A DNA stretch of 64,000 nt from Paenimyroides marinum (GCF_900108395.1 NZ_FNXE01000003.1:1-64000), one strand, 5' to 3'; shown: positions 33,884-42,958, numbered from the stretch's first letter. Notes: generated by a model not told the origin, from the sequence alone. Program-made: numbers and translations.

Positions 33884-35038
33884 TTAACATTGGTGTAAAA
33901 TATCGCTTAGGTTGTGTAACAATTGAAATAACCTGTTTTCAAAACAAAGATTGTTGGCGGTTATATCCCTGCCGTCAAACTGTTTTAGTATAATGGGTTC
34001 TTCCATTTGTCCGTATTCCTGTATATCGGTGTTTACGGATTCTATCAAGGTTTCGTTTAGCCAACCTTTGTGGTCTGCGTAAAATGAAATGTACTTTTCC
34101 ATTCCGATAATGTTGTCCATATCTTCTTCAGATGCTTCCCCATTAGGTTTGGCATTGCGGAACACACTTTCATTCGGGTAGGTCAGATACAGGGAAAAGG
34201 CTTCTTTTGCTACCGCTAAACATTCCCTGTCAAACTCATTCCTTACTTTGAACTTTTCAATACGTTGTTCAAATACGGTCAGATTGATGCGGTTATAAAT
34301 CCGTTGCTCGATAAAGTCCCCGATAAATTCGGCTTGTTTAATCTCTGAAAGATAAACTTCGGTTTCTTCTGTATAATCGTCCTGTTCCACCCAATCGTTC
34401 ATCATTTCGTACATCCAATAGAGGTAACTTGCTTCCTGCCTGTAATAAGGAATATCGGCTATATGGTACAGATAAGCACAAACGGACAATAACAAGTGTG
34501 CGTTGGCTTTTCGCTTCTTATCGTGCAAAAGGCGATACAATGGCGAAACAGGAATGTAGAACAAGGTTGCTCCTGTATTGTAGCGTTCTTCACTTACAAA
34601 ATAGGTTTTCTTGCTGTCCTGTACCAAACGGATTTCTTCCCAATCTAAAACTTTGCTCTTTAACTTTTCCTCTACATCAGCCATAGCCAATGCCATATTG
34701 TAGGGGTAGGTAAATTGTTTGGTCTGTGCAGGTTCAATATTATAATGTTCTGCCAATTTGGAAAGGGACTGAAAAAAATCCCTTTCCGTTTTGTCCGATT
34801 TCCTGCAAGCCTGTACGGTTTTCGTTTCTTTCAGTTTCGGCAGAAAGGTGCATTTTAGAAAACCATTGGCAACATCGCTGTTGGAACTGACCTGCGTTTG
34901 TCTTTCCGTACTTCGTTGGCGTCCTTTGGTTTTTGCATCCAATTGGCGAACTCGTTTAACTGGCGGTGCAATTGTCGTTGCCTTTGCTGTTCGGGTGTTA
35001 TAATAGTTCCCGATAGGATATGTTTGTGCATAGTTCAT
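33884..35038 (-). CDS. PRTRC-locus conserved hypothetical protein
   Basis: 384 aa, soluble. The basic N-terminal 60 residues (RQLDAKTKGRQRSTERQ) precede a helical globular part. No recognised catalytic motif. Position 10 bp before PRTRC-B and 17 bp after PRTRC-C suggests it belongs to the module, perhaps as the lineage-specific PRTRC-F-like component; this is inferred from position only. Confidence 0.65.
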   Translation of the reverse strand: MNYAQTYPIGNYYNTRTAKATTIAPPVKRVRQLDAKTKGRQRSTERQTQVSSNSDVANGFLKCTFLPKLKETKTVQACRKSDKTERDFFQSLSKLAEHYNIEPAQTKQFTYPYNMALAMADVEEKLKSKVLDWEEIRLVQDSKKTYFVSEERYNTGATLFYIPVSPLYRLLHDKKRKANAHLLLSVCAYLYHIADIPYYRQEASYLYWMYEMMNDWVEQDDYTEETEVYLSEIKQAEFIGDFIEQRIYNRINLTVFEQRIEKFKVRNEFDRECLAVAKEAFSLYLTYPNESVFRNAKPNGEASEEDMDNIIGMEKYISFYADHKGWLNETLIESVNTDIQEYGQMEEPIILKQFDGRDITANNLCFENRLFQLLHNLSDILHQC

Positions 35039-35055
35039 CGCTTTAAATATTTGGT

Positions 35056-35274
35056 TTAACCTTTCGTTCCCATTACGCTCTCAAATCTGTACTCTACTGC
35101 ATCATCTTTGATTTGCGGTGCAGATGCTTTTGCGGTAGTCAGTATGGGGTACATATTGGCGTAAAAATTCATTACGGCTTCCACGCTCCAACGTGGTTCG
35201 GGGTCGGTCAGTCTGATGTCCTGTCCTTTATCTTTGAGTATAAACACTCGTTCCAATTGCGTTGCTAATAACAT
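35056..35274 (-). CDS. PRTRC system protein C (ubiquitin-like)
   Basis: 72 aa. LERVFILKDKGQDIRLTDPEPRWSVEAVMNFYANMYPIL is the PRTRC-C signature, a beta-grasp ubiquitin-like fold by family. It ends in VMGTKG, so a terminal glycine is available for E1-type adenylation as in ubiquitin-like proteins. Lies between PRTRC-E and the 384-aa gene. Confidence 0.85.
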   Translation of the reverse strand: MLLATQLERVFILKDKGQDIRLTDPEPRWSVEAVMNFYANMYPILTTAKASAPQIKDDAVEYRFESVMGTKG

Positions 35275-35292
35275 AATGCTCGTTTTTAATGG

Positions 35293-35904
35293 TTAATACT
35301 CGTTTTCTTCTTCGTCCGTTTCGTCTGTTGGATAATCGGCTGTAACTTCTTCCGCTTTTGGCGGTTCGGGTGTGGCTTCTTCCATTGCTCCGAAAAGGCT
35401 CGGTGTGGCGAACTTGTTTGACAATTCCGTTTTGCGTTTGCGTATCTCGTCCGCTTTTTCGGGAAACTCGGTTATGTCGGGAACTTTCATCCACGCTTCA
35501 CGGAATTTGCCCTCTTTCTCCAATTCGTCAGCCTTTGCCATTCCATCTTTAAATTTCTTGTCTTTGGCTTCTTTTTCCTTTTTGGCTTTCTCGGTCTTTT
35601 CTTTCTCCATTGCCGATTGCTTTTTGACCTCCTCCATTTGCTTTAGGAATTTTTCCATATCCACCATTACGCCCGAAACGGTTTTAACAGGTGCTTTTAT
35701 CTGCTCAAAAAATCCCTCGTCAAATTCCTGTGGTGTAGCGTTAAACGTCAATGGCGGTATTAGGTTTTTTGCGTTATCTCCGCATTGTTCATTGTTGAGC
35801 ATAACCGATACGATTAGGTTATTTTCTGCTCCTTTGGAAATATTCAGTTGCAATACTCCTGTAAAGTCCAAGGCTTGTATCTGATTGAAAAAATTGGTGT
35901 TCAT
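35293..35904 (-). CDS. PRTRC system protein E
   Basis: 203 aa. The N-terminal domain (FFNQIQALDFTGVLQLNISKG) is the conserved PRTRC-E part, followed by a long Lys/Glu-rich helix (about 95-130) and an acidic C-terminus. Function unknown. It is 18 bp upstream of PRTRC-C on the same strand. Confidence 0.82.
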   Translation of the reverse strand: MNTNFFNQIQALDFTGVLQLNISKGAENNLIVSVMLNNEQCGDNAKNLIPPLTFNATPQEFDEGFFEQIKAPVKTVSGVMVDMEKFLKQMEEVKKQSAMEKEKTEKAKKEKEAKDKKFKDGMAKADELEKEGKFREAWMKVPDITEFPEKADEIRKRKTELSNKFATPSLFGAMEEATPEPPKAEEVTADYPTDETDEEENEY

Positions 35905-35916
35905 CGTTCTGAAATT

Positions 35917-36105
35917 TTAATTACTGTTATTATTTTCCTTGATTGCTTTTAGTTTCTTGTGCATATCTGCCCAATACTCCTGCCTTTCCCTGTCACTTTC
36001 CATTGGTGGGTCGTGCCGATATTTTTTAAACCAACCTGTTTGTCGAATAGCTTTTACGAGGTCGGTAACTTCAATCCAATTCCCATCTTTATCTATGATT
36101 TTCAT
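35917..36105 (-). CDS. Small hypothetical protein in PRTRC operon
   Basis: 62 aa, charged. KIIDKDGNWIEVTDLVKAIRQTGWFKKY then MESDRERQEYWADMHKKL; the order beta-turn-helix suggests a small DNA- or protein-binding module. It is 12 bp from PRTRC-E. Related short proteins occur in the same place in other Bacteroidota elements; no name is known to me. Confidence 0.65.
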   Translation of the reverse strand: MKIIDKDGNWIEVTDLVKAIRQTGWFKKYRHDPPMESDRERQEYWADMHKKLKAIKENNNSN

Positions 36106-36148
36106 TGTACTTGTATTAATGGTTCTTATTTGCTTACTATCTCAATGT

Positions 36149-36589
36149 TTATTCTTTAGTAAGTCTTGGATTTGGTCGTATTTCATCCAAATTGTTCCAT
36201 ACATGGGTGAAAATCTCTTTTATTTCCTTGTCCGATAGTTTACGGAGCAATATGGCATTTCGGTATTCGCTATGTATGGTGACTTCTTTGCTTAGCAAAT
36301 ACCCTGTGGCAACTTTAAGGGTGCTTTGTCCGCTCTTTATACATAGATGCAGTATGGCATCACTCCAACCCTCATAGCCAATCAAAAGTGTTTCATCCAT
36401 TGGAAGCCCACCAGAAAATGCTTTATTAATGGTTGGGTCGGTAAATGTCAGGCAGGCAAGACAGTTAAAAGGTTCAATGCCCTCATGCGTTGCTACTTTT
36501 TTGGCAAACAACACCTGTTCAATAGCTCCCTTGGGGTTTTCGATGCCGAATAGCAGGGTTTCAATTTTGAAAGAAAATTTCTTTTTCAT
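36149..36589 (-). CDS. Hypothetical ICE protein (146 aa)
   Basis: Soluble alpha/beta protein beginning KKKFSFKIETLLFGIENPKGAIEQVLFAKKVATHEG. Three regularly spaced cysteines or aromatic blocks (FNCLACLTF, LHLCIKSG) are visible, without a zinc-finger spacing. It is 3 bp after the following gene in the same operon. I do not recognise the family. Confidence 0.6.
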   Translation of the reverse strand: MKKKFSFKIETLLFGIENPKGAIEQVLFAKKVATHEGIEPFNCLACLTFTDPTINKAFSGGLPMDETLLIGYEGWSDAILHLCIKSGQSTLKVATGYLLSKEVTIHSEYRNAILLRKLSDKEIKEIFTHVWNNLDEIRPNPRLTKE

Positions 36590-36592
36590 GTC

Positions 36593-37000
36593 TTAATCAT
36601 TTATGGTTATCTCAATCATTTTATGTTCTCCGAAAAACAGATGTATAGCCTGTTTTAATTTAGTTTCACATTTCTGTTTTTCTGTAAACTCAATCAAACA
36701 GTTGGTGATAAATATTGAATTGTAACCGTCAAACAGTTGGTCAGAAAATACTCTCGGGCTTCTATGCAACATCACATTGTAGCGTTTTAATATCTGTTCT
36801 GTATTGTCAACCAGTCCGTACCAAAAGTCGGCTGTTATTAATGTATTGTCTGACCATATACTCCGCATATATTCGTCACGCTCTCTGAAGCGTTCTGTTT
36901 CCTGTTGGATAAAGACGATTAATTGTTTAAGGGTATCGGGGAAAAGTTTTGCTACCAAATACGCCTTTTGTACGTTGTTCATTTCATTTAAAGCTTTCAT
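36593..37000 (-). CDS. Hypothetical ICE protein (135 aa)
   Basis: Mostly helical, soluble, starting MKALNEMNNVQKAYLVAKLFPDTLKQLIVFIQQ. It sits between the DUF932 gene and the 146-aa gene. Conserved next to PRTRC genes in similar elements as far as I recall, but of unknown role. Confidence 0.6.
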   Translation of the reverse strand: MKALNEMNNVQKAYLVAKLFPDTLKQLIVFIQQETERFRERDEYMRSIWSDNTLITADFWYGLVDNTEQILKRYNVMLHRSPRVFSDQLFDGYNSIFITNCLIEFTEKQKCETKLKQAIHLFFGEHKMIEITIND

Positions 37001-37052
37001 ATCTTTTGTTTTTAGTAGGCTACCACCGTTTAAGGCGGTAGCCTGTGGTTAT

Positions 37053-38126
37053 TTAATTAAGGTTTAGGATTTCCGCACCGTCCAAAGCAAAGGCGGTACA
37101 AAATTCAAAGGCTTTCTGTGTACGCTGTTGAGCAGTTCCACCCATTACAATACTCTGTAGCTTGGCTTCTTCATCTTTGTAATTCCTTACGTTCTGATAG
37201 TAGCCCGTAACAGCGTTGTACGCTCCGAACAAAGTGCCTTTGGTGGTGTTCATCTGCTGTGTATCACTCATCATAGCATAGGCAAAGGCATCTTCAACGG
37301 TGTTTTTGAATACGGTTGAAATTTCATCTTCCGCACCTTTTTTAATGAGGTCTAAGGTTTCCTTGTTTGGGCAAAGTGCCAATTGGATTAGCTTTTTTAC
37401 TTCGTTGTCACTTACCCTTACTTTTGTCCAATCATTAAAAATTGCTTCTAACTGGTTGCTCAATGTATTGGCAAGTCCCATAATCTTGTGGGCGTTCTCG
37501 ATACGCTGTTTTGCTCCCGATGTATGTTTGATGCGTACCACATTGGTCATATTGCGTAACGATGCGTTAAGGGTGTTTTGGCAAACAATTCGGATAGGTG
37601 TAAACGCTGCGGTAATACTTCCGCTACCATCGTGAGAAGTTGTGAGGAAGATATATTTTTCTGTCACATCATCGCCATTGCCTACACGGATATAGTCGGG
37701 CAGTTTGGCTGTGATAAAAATGCGTTCTCCGTTGCCCAATGCTCCTGCGGTTTCGTACAGGATACCCTCGCCACCACCTACGATAGCATCAAAGAAATTA
37801 AAGGCTTCACGGTTTTGTACGATGTGGTAATCTTTACCCACTACGCCCAATACGGCATTGTTATCGGTACGAATGTTTGCGAAGTAGTTAGGTACTTCTA
37901 ATTCGCTACTGCCTATCTCTATGCCGTTAGCAGTTTCGATAATGCCCGAACCTTTGGTAAACAATGGGGATTTTACTACTTCGTAATTTAACCCTGCGTG
38001 CTTTATAGCTTCCTCGCTTGTTGGGTATTGTTCCACGATTTGCCCCAAACCGTGCCACGCTTTTTGCTGTACTGAAAAGAAACTGTACTTTCCTGCTCTT
38101 TCGTTGAAATTGATATTATGTGCCAT
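37053..38126 (-). CDS. DUF932 (phage/plasmid-like TIGR03299) protein
   Basis: 357 aa. The KAWHGLGQIVEQYPTSEEAIKHAGLNYEV opening and IRIVCQNTLNASLR block are typical of DUF932. These proteins are common on plasmids, phages and ICEs, frequently beside SSB and PRTRC genes, and are suspected to act in DNA metabolism. It lies 43 bp after ssb. Confidence 0.85.
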   Translation of the reverse strand: MAHNINFNERAGKYSFFSVQQKAWHGLGQIVEQYPTSEEAIKHAGLNYEVVKSPLFTKGSGIIETANGIEIGSSELEVPNYFANIRTDNNAVLGVVGKDYHIVQNREAFNFFDAIVGGGEGILYETAGALGNGERIFITAKLPDYIRVGNGDDVTEKYIFLTTSHDGSGSITAAFTPIRIVCQNTLNASLRNMTNVVRIKHTSGAKQRIENAHKIMGLANTLSNQLEAIFNDWTKVRVSDNEVKKLIQLALCPNKETLDLIKKGAEDEISTVFKNTVEDAFAYAMMSDTQQMNTTKGTLFGAYNAVTGYYQNVRNYKDEEAKLQSIVMGGTAQQRTQKAFEFCTAFALDGAEILNLN

Positions 38127-38169
38127 TTTGATAAAATTTTGATGTTAAAAAATGATTGAATACTCGTTG

Positions 38170-38562
38170 TTAAAATGGGAGGTCGTCCTCTGTTCCCTGT
38201 GCTGTAAATCCGCTGTTTTCAGATGGTGCAGTAGCCTGTACGGTTTCGGCTTTTCTGCTACCTCCATGCAGTTTGATGTTAGAGGTATGAAAATTCAGTC
38301 CTGCTCTTGCTTCACCATCATTACCTGTCCATGCTCTCGCACTTACCCTGCCTGTGAGCTCTACCAATGTGCCTTTTGTCAGTAGCTTGGCTACGTTCGG
38401 ACTTATCCAATATGAGCAGTCGAAAAAGGTTGTTTGCTCCACTCGTTCGCCCTGTTTGTTTTTGTAGCTGTCGTTGGTCGCTACCGAAAAGTTTACTACT
38501 TGTTTGTCCTGTGACGTTGTGCGTACTTCCGCATCTCTTGTCAGTCTTCCTGTGATGTTCAT
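38170..38562 (-). CDS. ssb: Single-stranded DNA-binding protein
   Basis: 130 aa. OB-fold sequence NITGRLTRDAEVRTT..KQVVNFSVATNDSYKN (2-35) and an acidic C-terminal tip EDDLPF that recruits partner proteins in SSBs. Element-encoded SSBs protect transferred single strands. First gene of the PRTRC-type operon. Confidence 0.92.
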   Translation of the reverse strand: MNITGRLTRDAEVRTTSQDKQVVNFSVATNDSYKNKQGERVEQTTFFDCSYWISPNVAKLLTKGTLVELTGRVSARAWTGNDGEARAGLNFHTSNIKLHGGSRKAETVQATAPSENSGFTAQGTEDDLPF

Positions 38563-39165
38563 GATTTCTACTTTTTAGTGATTGATATTTGATTTAATTT
38601 TTTTGATTTATTCGGCAATGAGAGGAGGTGCTGTTTCGTTTCATTACCATTTCCAATGCTTTTGATCTTCATACCTGACATTTTTTTTATTCGTTTAAAG
38701 AGCCGGAGTATGCTATGTTTCGTTTCACGAGCAGAAAAAGGTTAGTGTTTAGGCGGCACAAGGTTTTGGAAAACAAATACTACCCAACGGGTGGAGATTT
38801 TTTTTCAAACTTGCGTGACCTTGTGGGGGCGTTAAGAACACGGAAATACCTTTGCTCTTGAAATGGAACAATAGGGCATACAGGCTTCTTTGAGTAAAAA
38901 AACAGTGGAAGCAATGAAGATGGTATTGGCAAATGGTTCCCAATGGATTGAAATAACACTTCCAATTGGTTGAATTTTTAAAACTCTATTTTTAAGTTGT
39001 GTGGCTGTGACAGCCACAGAGACAGAGGGTTGAAAAATCGTTTTGTGCGGGAGAAGTACCAGGGCAATATTTTTTAACCTTCTGTTTCAGCAGTAGACAA
39101 AAGCTCTTTTACAGAAGGGGAATAGGAGAGAAAAGTAAATGTGCTTTGGCTATAAAAAGTATAGA
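38563..39165. other. Non-coding region between ssb and the right-end integrase
   Basis: About 600 bp with only short overlapping frames on both strands and no convincing start or codon pattern. Upstream sequence of ssb (T-rich, 38580-38620) lies at its left. I see no tRNA, repeat or recognisable gene. Confidence 0.5.
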
Positions 39166-39194
39166 CATAAAAAAAGCAGGACTTAATCCTGCTT
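39166..39194 (-). terminator. Terminator of the right-end integrase gene
   Basis: AAGCAGGA / TCCTGCTT with a 5-nt loop, followed in the minus direction by a run of T residues (the A run at 39168-39175). It lies 31 bp after the integrase stop codon. Confidence 0.8.
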
Positions 39195-39224
39195 CAATCT
39201 GACTGTTAAAAAATATACCCTGTT

Positions 39225-40544
39225 TTAAGCCATCACTTCTTCGGTATCATAAAATCCAAGTGGAGCTTCATTCAATAATTCTATTTCTTCATCTTCGATT
39301 TTGACAAGAAACGCATCTTCCATTGCCTTGAATTTAGGTGCTACCAAATCCATATCCTTACTGATTTTCTGGCTGGTAATCTTAGCATAGATCTGGGTGG
39401 TGGAAATATTCTTGTGTCCCATCATTTTGCTAAGGCTTTCAAGCGGTACGCCCTCGGTCAAAAACATGGTGGCAAATGTGTGACGTGCGGTATGGAAAGT
39501 AACTTTCTGTTCGGTAACAATGCCAGCTTCCTCAATAAGTTTACTGATATGCTTATTACAGGTCGCATTGGACGGAACAGGAAATATATAATCGCTTCTG
39601 GTAATGCCTCTGTATTTTTCAATAATGCGTTTGGGGATTTCCATCAGCCTTACGTTTGAAGCAACGTCAGATTTTTTACGCCTGCTGATAATCCACTGGT
39701 GGCCGTCGAAGAACGATTGAATATTGCTCCATTTCAGTTTCTTAATATCAATGTAAGAAAGTCCGGTAAAACAACTGAAAAGAAAGAGGTCTTTTACCAG
39801 TTCATATTTCTGTTTGGATGGGTTCAGGAACATTAACTTTTCCACATCCTCTTTTAGAAGGTAACTACGGTCGGTTTCCTCCATAGTGATCTTGTAATCA
39901 TCAAAAGGATTATCCCGTAGCAAACCTTTTTTAATAGCCAGTTCTACCAGTGCAATAACGGGCATTGTATAAACCCAAACCGTATTGTGGGTACATTCTT
40001 TATCAATGCGGAGAAAGAAATCAAACTCCCGGATAAAATCGGAAGTGAGTTCCCGGAACGCCATATCCTCCCGATGGTACCGTTCCTTTATAAATTCGCT
40101 AAGATGATTGTAAACAGTGGTATACTTGGCATAGGTGCTTTTAGAGCGTTTCCCTTTAGCGACCATTTTTTCAAAGCCTTCATTCTGCTCCTTAAAGACT
40201 TTCAGTATGGCATCTTCCATCACACCGACACCCAGAAACGTGAGCTTTACCTTTTGTGCGGTTGCAAAGCCCTCGTGTTTTAGCATATCTTCATAAATCT
40301 TGTCGATACGGCCCCGTATGTTATCCAGCTTTTGATTAATACTCAAAGCTGTGGCACTCTTGCCCTCAACTCTTCCGTACTTCAAATCCCAATTATTGGG
40401 GTTTATTTCTAACTTTGTCCCGAAAGTCTTGGGTGTGCCATCAATAGTAATACGCCCCATGATCGGGGCATTACCGTTTTTTTTCAGTTCGTTCTTTTTC
40501 AGATAGAAAAGCAGCTTGAACGTCGATTTCTTTGCCTGCTCCAT
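39225..40544 (-). CDS. CTnDOT-type (IntDOT-like) tyrosine integrase of the ICE
   Basis: 439 aa: N-terminal arm-binding domain, core-binding SAM-like domain (about 130-215) and catalytic domain with H351 and R354 (FHTARHTFA), H377 (MMGHKN) and nucleophile Y386 (QIYAKI). At the first catalytic Arg position the sequence is CFTGLSYIDI, with Ser263 in place of Arg, the peculiarity described for IntDOT and relatives. It is the last ICE gene before chromosomal pheS, so it most likely catalyses integration and excision of the element at the junction a few hundred bases to the right. Confidence 0.9.
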   Translation of the reverse strand: MEQAKKSTFKLLFYLKKNELKKNGNAPIMGRITIDGTPKTFGTKLEINPNNWDLKYGRVEGKSATALSINQKLDNIRGRIDKIYEDMLKHEGFATAQKVKLTFLGVGVMEDAILKVFKEQNEGFEKMVAKGKRSKSTYAKYTTVYNHLSEFIKERYHREDMAFRELTSDFIREFDFFLRIDKECTHNTVWVYTMPVIALVELAIKKGLLRDNPFDDYKITMEETDRSYLLKEDVEKLMFLNPSKQKYELVKDLFLFSCFTGLSYIDIKKLKWSNIQSFFDGHQWIISRRKKSDVASNVRLMEIPKRIIEKYRGITRSDYIFPVPSNATCNKHISKLIEEAGIVTEQKVTFHTARHTFATMFLTEGVPLESLSKMMGHKNISTTQIYAKITSQKISKDMDLVAPKFKAMEDAFLVKIEDEEIELLNEAPLGFYDTEEVMA

Positions 40545-40810
40545 AACTCAAATGTTTAATGTTTAAAATTAAATTACATTGAGTTACAAGGGAATAGAGA
40601 ATGCAGTGCAAAACACTGAAATATAACCTGTTAGGCTGTGTTATTACCTATGTCAATCGGTAACGAATTAGTAACCTAACGTTGTGTTTTCAAGCCCAAA
40701 ACCTATCCGACACCGAGTTCCACACCAAGACTACTGTTTTATAAAGCGTTGTATTGCAATTGCTTTAACCGTTTTGCTTATTTTTGCTTTTATCTAATCT
40801 TTTTTTGGTA
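40545..40810. other. Right ICE/chromosome junction region
   Basis: Between the integrase start and the pheS terminator. No ORF. It includes an inverted pair ACTCAAATG..CATTGAGT close to the integrase and the tandem GTTTTGCTTATTTTTGCTTT at 40773-40792, reminiscent of the TTTGC core used by CTnDOT-type integrases. The exact att site cannot be fixed because the left end is outside the window. Confidence 0.5.
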
Positions 40811-40845
40811 AAAATAAAAAAAGCTCCTGAAAAAACAAGAGCTTT
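40811..40845 (-). terminator. Terminator of pheS
   Basis: AAAGCTC (40820-40826) pairs with GAGCTTT (40839-40845); the A run to the left is a T run on the minus strand. It lies 20 bp past the pheS stop. Confidence 0.75.
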
Positions 40846-40864
40846 GTATAATTATGAATTTTTT

Positions 40865-41884
40865 TTAAAAGTTCGATTTAAATTGTTCCAAGAAACGTAC
40901 ATCATTTTCAAAATACATACGAATGTCTCCGATTTGATACAGCAACATTGCCATACGTTCCAATCCCATTCCAAAAGCAAAACCAGAGTATTCATCAGGA
41001 TCAATGTTTGATGCTTTCAGCACATTTGGATCTACCATACCGCAGCCCATAATTTCCAACCAGCCGGTTCCTTTGGTAATGCGGTAATCGGTTTCGGTTT
41101 TCAATCCCCAGTAAACATCAACCTCTGCACTTGGTTCGGTAAAAGGGAAATACGACGGACGCAAACGAATTTTTGATTTTCCGAACATTTCCTTCGTAAA
41201 ATATAACAAGGTTTGCTTTAAATCGGCAAACGATACATCTTTATCTATATACAAACCTTCAACTTGATGGAAAATACAGTGAGAACGTGATGAAATAGCT
41301 TCATTTCGGAATACACGACCTGGAGAAATAGTTCTAATAGGCGGTTGGTTGTTTTCCATATAACGTACCTGAACCGATGAGGTGTGTGTACGCAACAAAT
41401 AATCCGGGTTCATTTGTACAAAAAACGTATCCTGCATATCACGTGCAGGGTGATGTGCCGGGAAATTCAGTGCTTCAAAATTATGCCAGTCGTCTTCAAT
41501 TTCCGGGCCTTCAGAAACGTTAAATCCAATGTTTGAAAACACGTCGATTACCTGATTTTTTACTAAAGAAATAGGATGGCGAGAGCCAATGTTCATTGGT
41601 GTTCCCGGGCGTGTTAAATCGCCGTAAACACCAATAGCTTCCTCTTTTGCTTCTAAAGTTTCCTGAATGGTTCTGATTTTGTTCTCTACCGCGTTTTTCA
41701 ATGAATTAATCGCCTGACCAAATGCTTTTTTTTGCTCGTTTGGCACATTTTTAAACTCGGCAAAAATCTCATTAATCAGTCCTTTTTTAGAAATAAATTT
41801 AATTCTAAAAACGTCTAAAGCCTCTTTGTTGTCAGTAGTAAAAGCTTCAGCTTCACCAATCAGTTCTTTAATTCTATCTATCAT
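40865..41884 (-). CDS. pheS: Phenylalanine-tRNA ligase alpha subunit
   Basis: 339-aa catalytic subunit of PheRS. N-terminal coiled coil (about 1-85) then the class II synthetase core: motif 2 region VFRNEAISSRSHCIFHQVEG, the Phe-pocket GWLEIMGCGMVDPNV and motif 3 GFAFGMGLERMAML. Full length for the family. As the first core gene it marks the chromosome side of the ICE insertion. pheT is not adjacent in the window. Confidence 0.97.
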   Translation of the reverse strand: MIDRIKELIGEAEAFTTDNKEALDVFRIKFISKKGLINEIFAEFKNVPNEQKKAFGQAINSLKNAVENKIRTIQETLEAKEEAIGVYGDLTRPGTPMNIGSRHPISLVKNQVIDVFSNIGFNVSEGPEIEDDWHNFEALNFPAHHPARDMQDTFFVQMNPDYLLRTHTSSVQVRYMENNQPPIRTISPGRVFRNEAISSRSHCIFHQVEGLYIDKDVSFADLKQTLLYFTKEMFGKSKIRLRPSYFPFTEPSAEVDVYWGLKTETDYRITKGTGWLEIMGCGMVDPNVLKASNIDPDEYSGFAFGMGLERMAMLLYQIGDIRMYFENDVRFLEQFKSNF

Positions 41885-41906
41885 TTTTTTCTAAAAAGTA
41901 GTTGTG

Positions 41907-41914
41907 CAAATTTA
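41907..41914 (-). promoter_or_regulatory. -7 box of pheS promoter
   Basis: The minus strand reads TAAATTTG, fitting TAnnTTTG, 23 nt upstream of the pheS ATG. Confidence 0.6.
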
Positions 41915-41953
41915 CGCTTTTTGCCCGATGCAGAAAATTAGAATGGTTAAAAA

Positions 41954-42310
41954 TTAATTTATATATCCGTTCTCTAAAAAATAGTTTGCGATAGCTTCTT
42001 TCATTAACACGGTTTGCTCGCCGGCTTTTAAGTGGGGCAATTGATCTTTAATGATGTAATGCGGCCAACCATCGTTGTCGAAATGCGAAAATTCATAATA
42101 ACCAAAAGGCTCCAATAAACGACAAATGGCTATGTGCATAATGTTTACTTTTTCGTCTTTTTTAAACTTTTTGTTGAATTTGCCCAGTTCCTGAACACCA
42201 ATTAAATAAATAATTCCGTCAACATCTAAAGTATCTCCGTCGGCAAACTGGTTAGATAATTTTTTAACCAATAATTCCCAGCGTGCTTTTAATTGTTCGT
42301 CTCTTGCCAT
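41954..42310 (-). CDS. Conserved hypothetical protein (Flavobacteriia)
   Basis: 118 aa from MARDEQLKARW; an upstream in-frame ATG at 42325 lies too near the promoter. Helical soluble protein with DVDGIIYLIGVQELG and HFDNDGWPHYIIKDQLP. Such sequences are common next to core genes in Flavobacteriaceae, but no function is known to me. Divergent from the CvpA-like gene. Confidence 0.7.
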   Translation of the reverse strand: MARDEQLKARWELLVKKLSNQFADGDTLDVDGIIYLIGVQELGKFNKKFKKDEKVNIMHIAICRLLEPFGYYEFSHFDNDGWPHYIIKDQLPHLKAGEQTVLMKEAIANYFLENGYIN

Positions 42311-42328
42311 AAATAGTCTATTCATTTA

Positions 42329-42366
42329 CAAAGATATTTTATAATACCGAAACTACTTTATATTTG
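42329..42366. promoter_or_regulatory. Divergent promoter pair
   Basis: CAAAGATA (42329-42336) is TATCTTTG on the minus strand, serving the 118-aa gene; TATATTTG (42359-42366) on the plus strand serves the CvpA-like gene 10 bp downstream. Both match the Bacteroidota -7 box. Confidence 0.6.
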
Positions 42367-42376
42367 TATTTTATTT

Positions 42377-42904
42377 ATGAATATGATTGTTATTGATTTG
42401 CTAATTGCTGTTTTATTGGGTTATGCATTGTTTAAAGGGTTACAAAAAGGATTGATCGTTTCGGTTATTTCACTGATTGCTTTAATTGCTGGGATTTATT
42501 TTTCTCTCCGATTTTCTTTTTTTATTAGTGAAATTCTTCAGCAAAACACACAGTGGAATCAAAATGTGATAACGGTAAGTGCTTTCTTTATGACGTTTTT
42601 ATTGGTATTGGTCTTACTTTTTTTATTAGGGAAAATCCTTACAAAACTAGTAAATGCTGTTGCATTGGGATTTATAAACAAATTAGCCGGAGCTGCTTTT
42701 GAAAGTTTAAAAATGATCTTGATTATTTCAGTATTCCTGAATTTATTTCAAAAGATCAATTATAACAATTTACTTGTTTCAGAAGAAAAGTTAGAGGAAT
42801 CTGTTTTTTATCATCCGCTTGAAGAAGTTTCCCGAAGCATTTTTCCGTTAATGGATAAATGGTATAAAGCAGTTTTAAATGAGGCAAAGGAAAGGATGGA
42901 GTAA
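42377..42904 (+). CDS. CvpA-family membrane protein
   Basis: 175 aa with four membrane helices (about 4-18, 22-42, 62-85, 100-120). The opening IDLLIAVLLGYALFKGLQKGLIVSVISL is the CvpA family signature. CvpA of Enterobacteria is linked to colicin V production and envelope homeostasis; the role here is unknown. Start MNMIV at 42377; MIVIDLL two codons on is equally possible. Confidence 0.82.
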   Translation: MNMIVIDLLIAVLLGYALFKGLQKGLIVSVISLIALIAGIYFSLRFSFFISEILQQNTQWNQNVITVSAFFMTFLLVLVLLFLLGKILTKLVNAVALGFINKLAGAAFESLKMILIISVFLNLFQKINYNNLLVSEEKLEESVFYHPLEEVSRSIFPLMDKWYKAVLNEAKERME

Positions 42905-42905
42905 A

Positions 42906-42946
42906 AATAAAACAGTCCGGTAATTAATACCAGACCTCGTTTTATT
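42906..42946. terminator. Bidirectional terminator hairpin
   Basis: AATAAAAC (42906-42913) pairs with GTTTTATT (42939-42946) around an inner stem GGTA/TACC. It separates the convergent CvpA and lipoprotein genes and works for both strands. Confidence 0.7.
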
Positions 42947-42958
42947 TACATTCTTTTT

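Noticed and set aside
38749..39017. Overlapping small frames between ssb and the integrase
   Set aside because: Three frames cover the same bases with no start context or recognisable domain.
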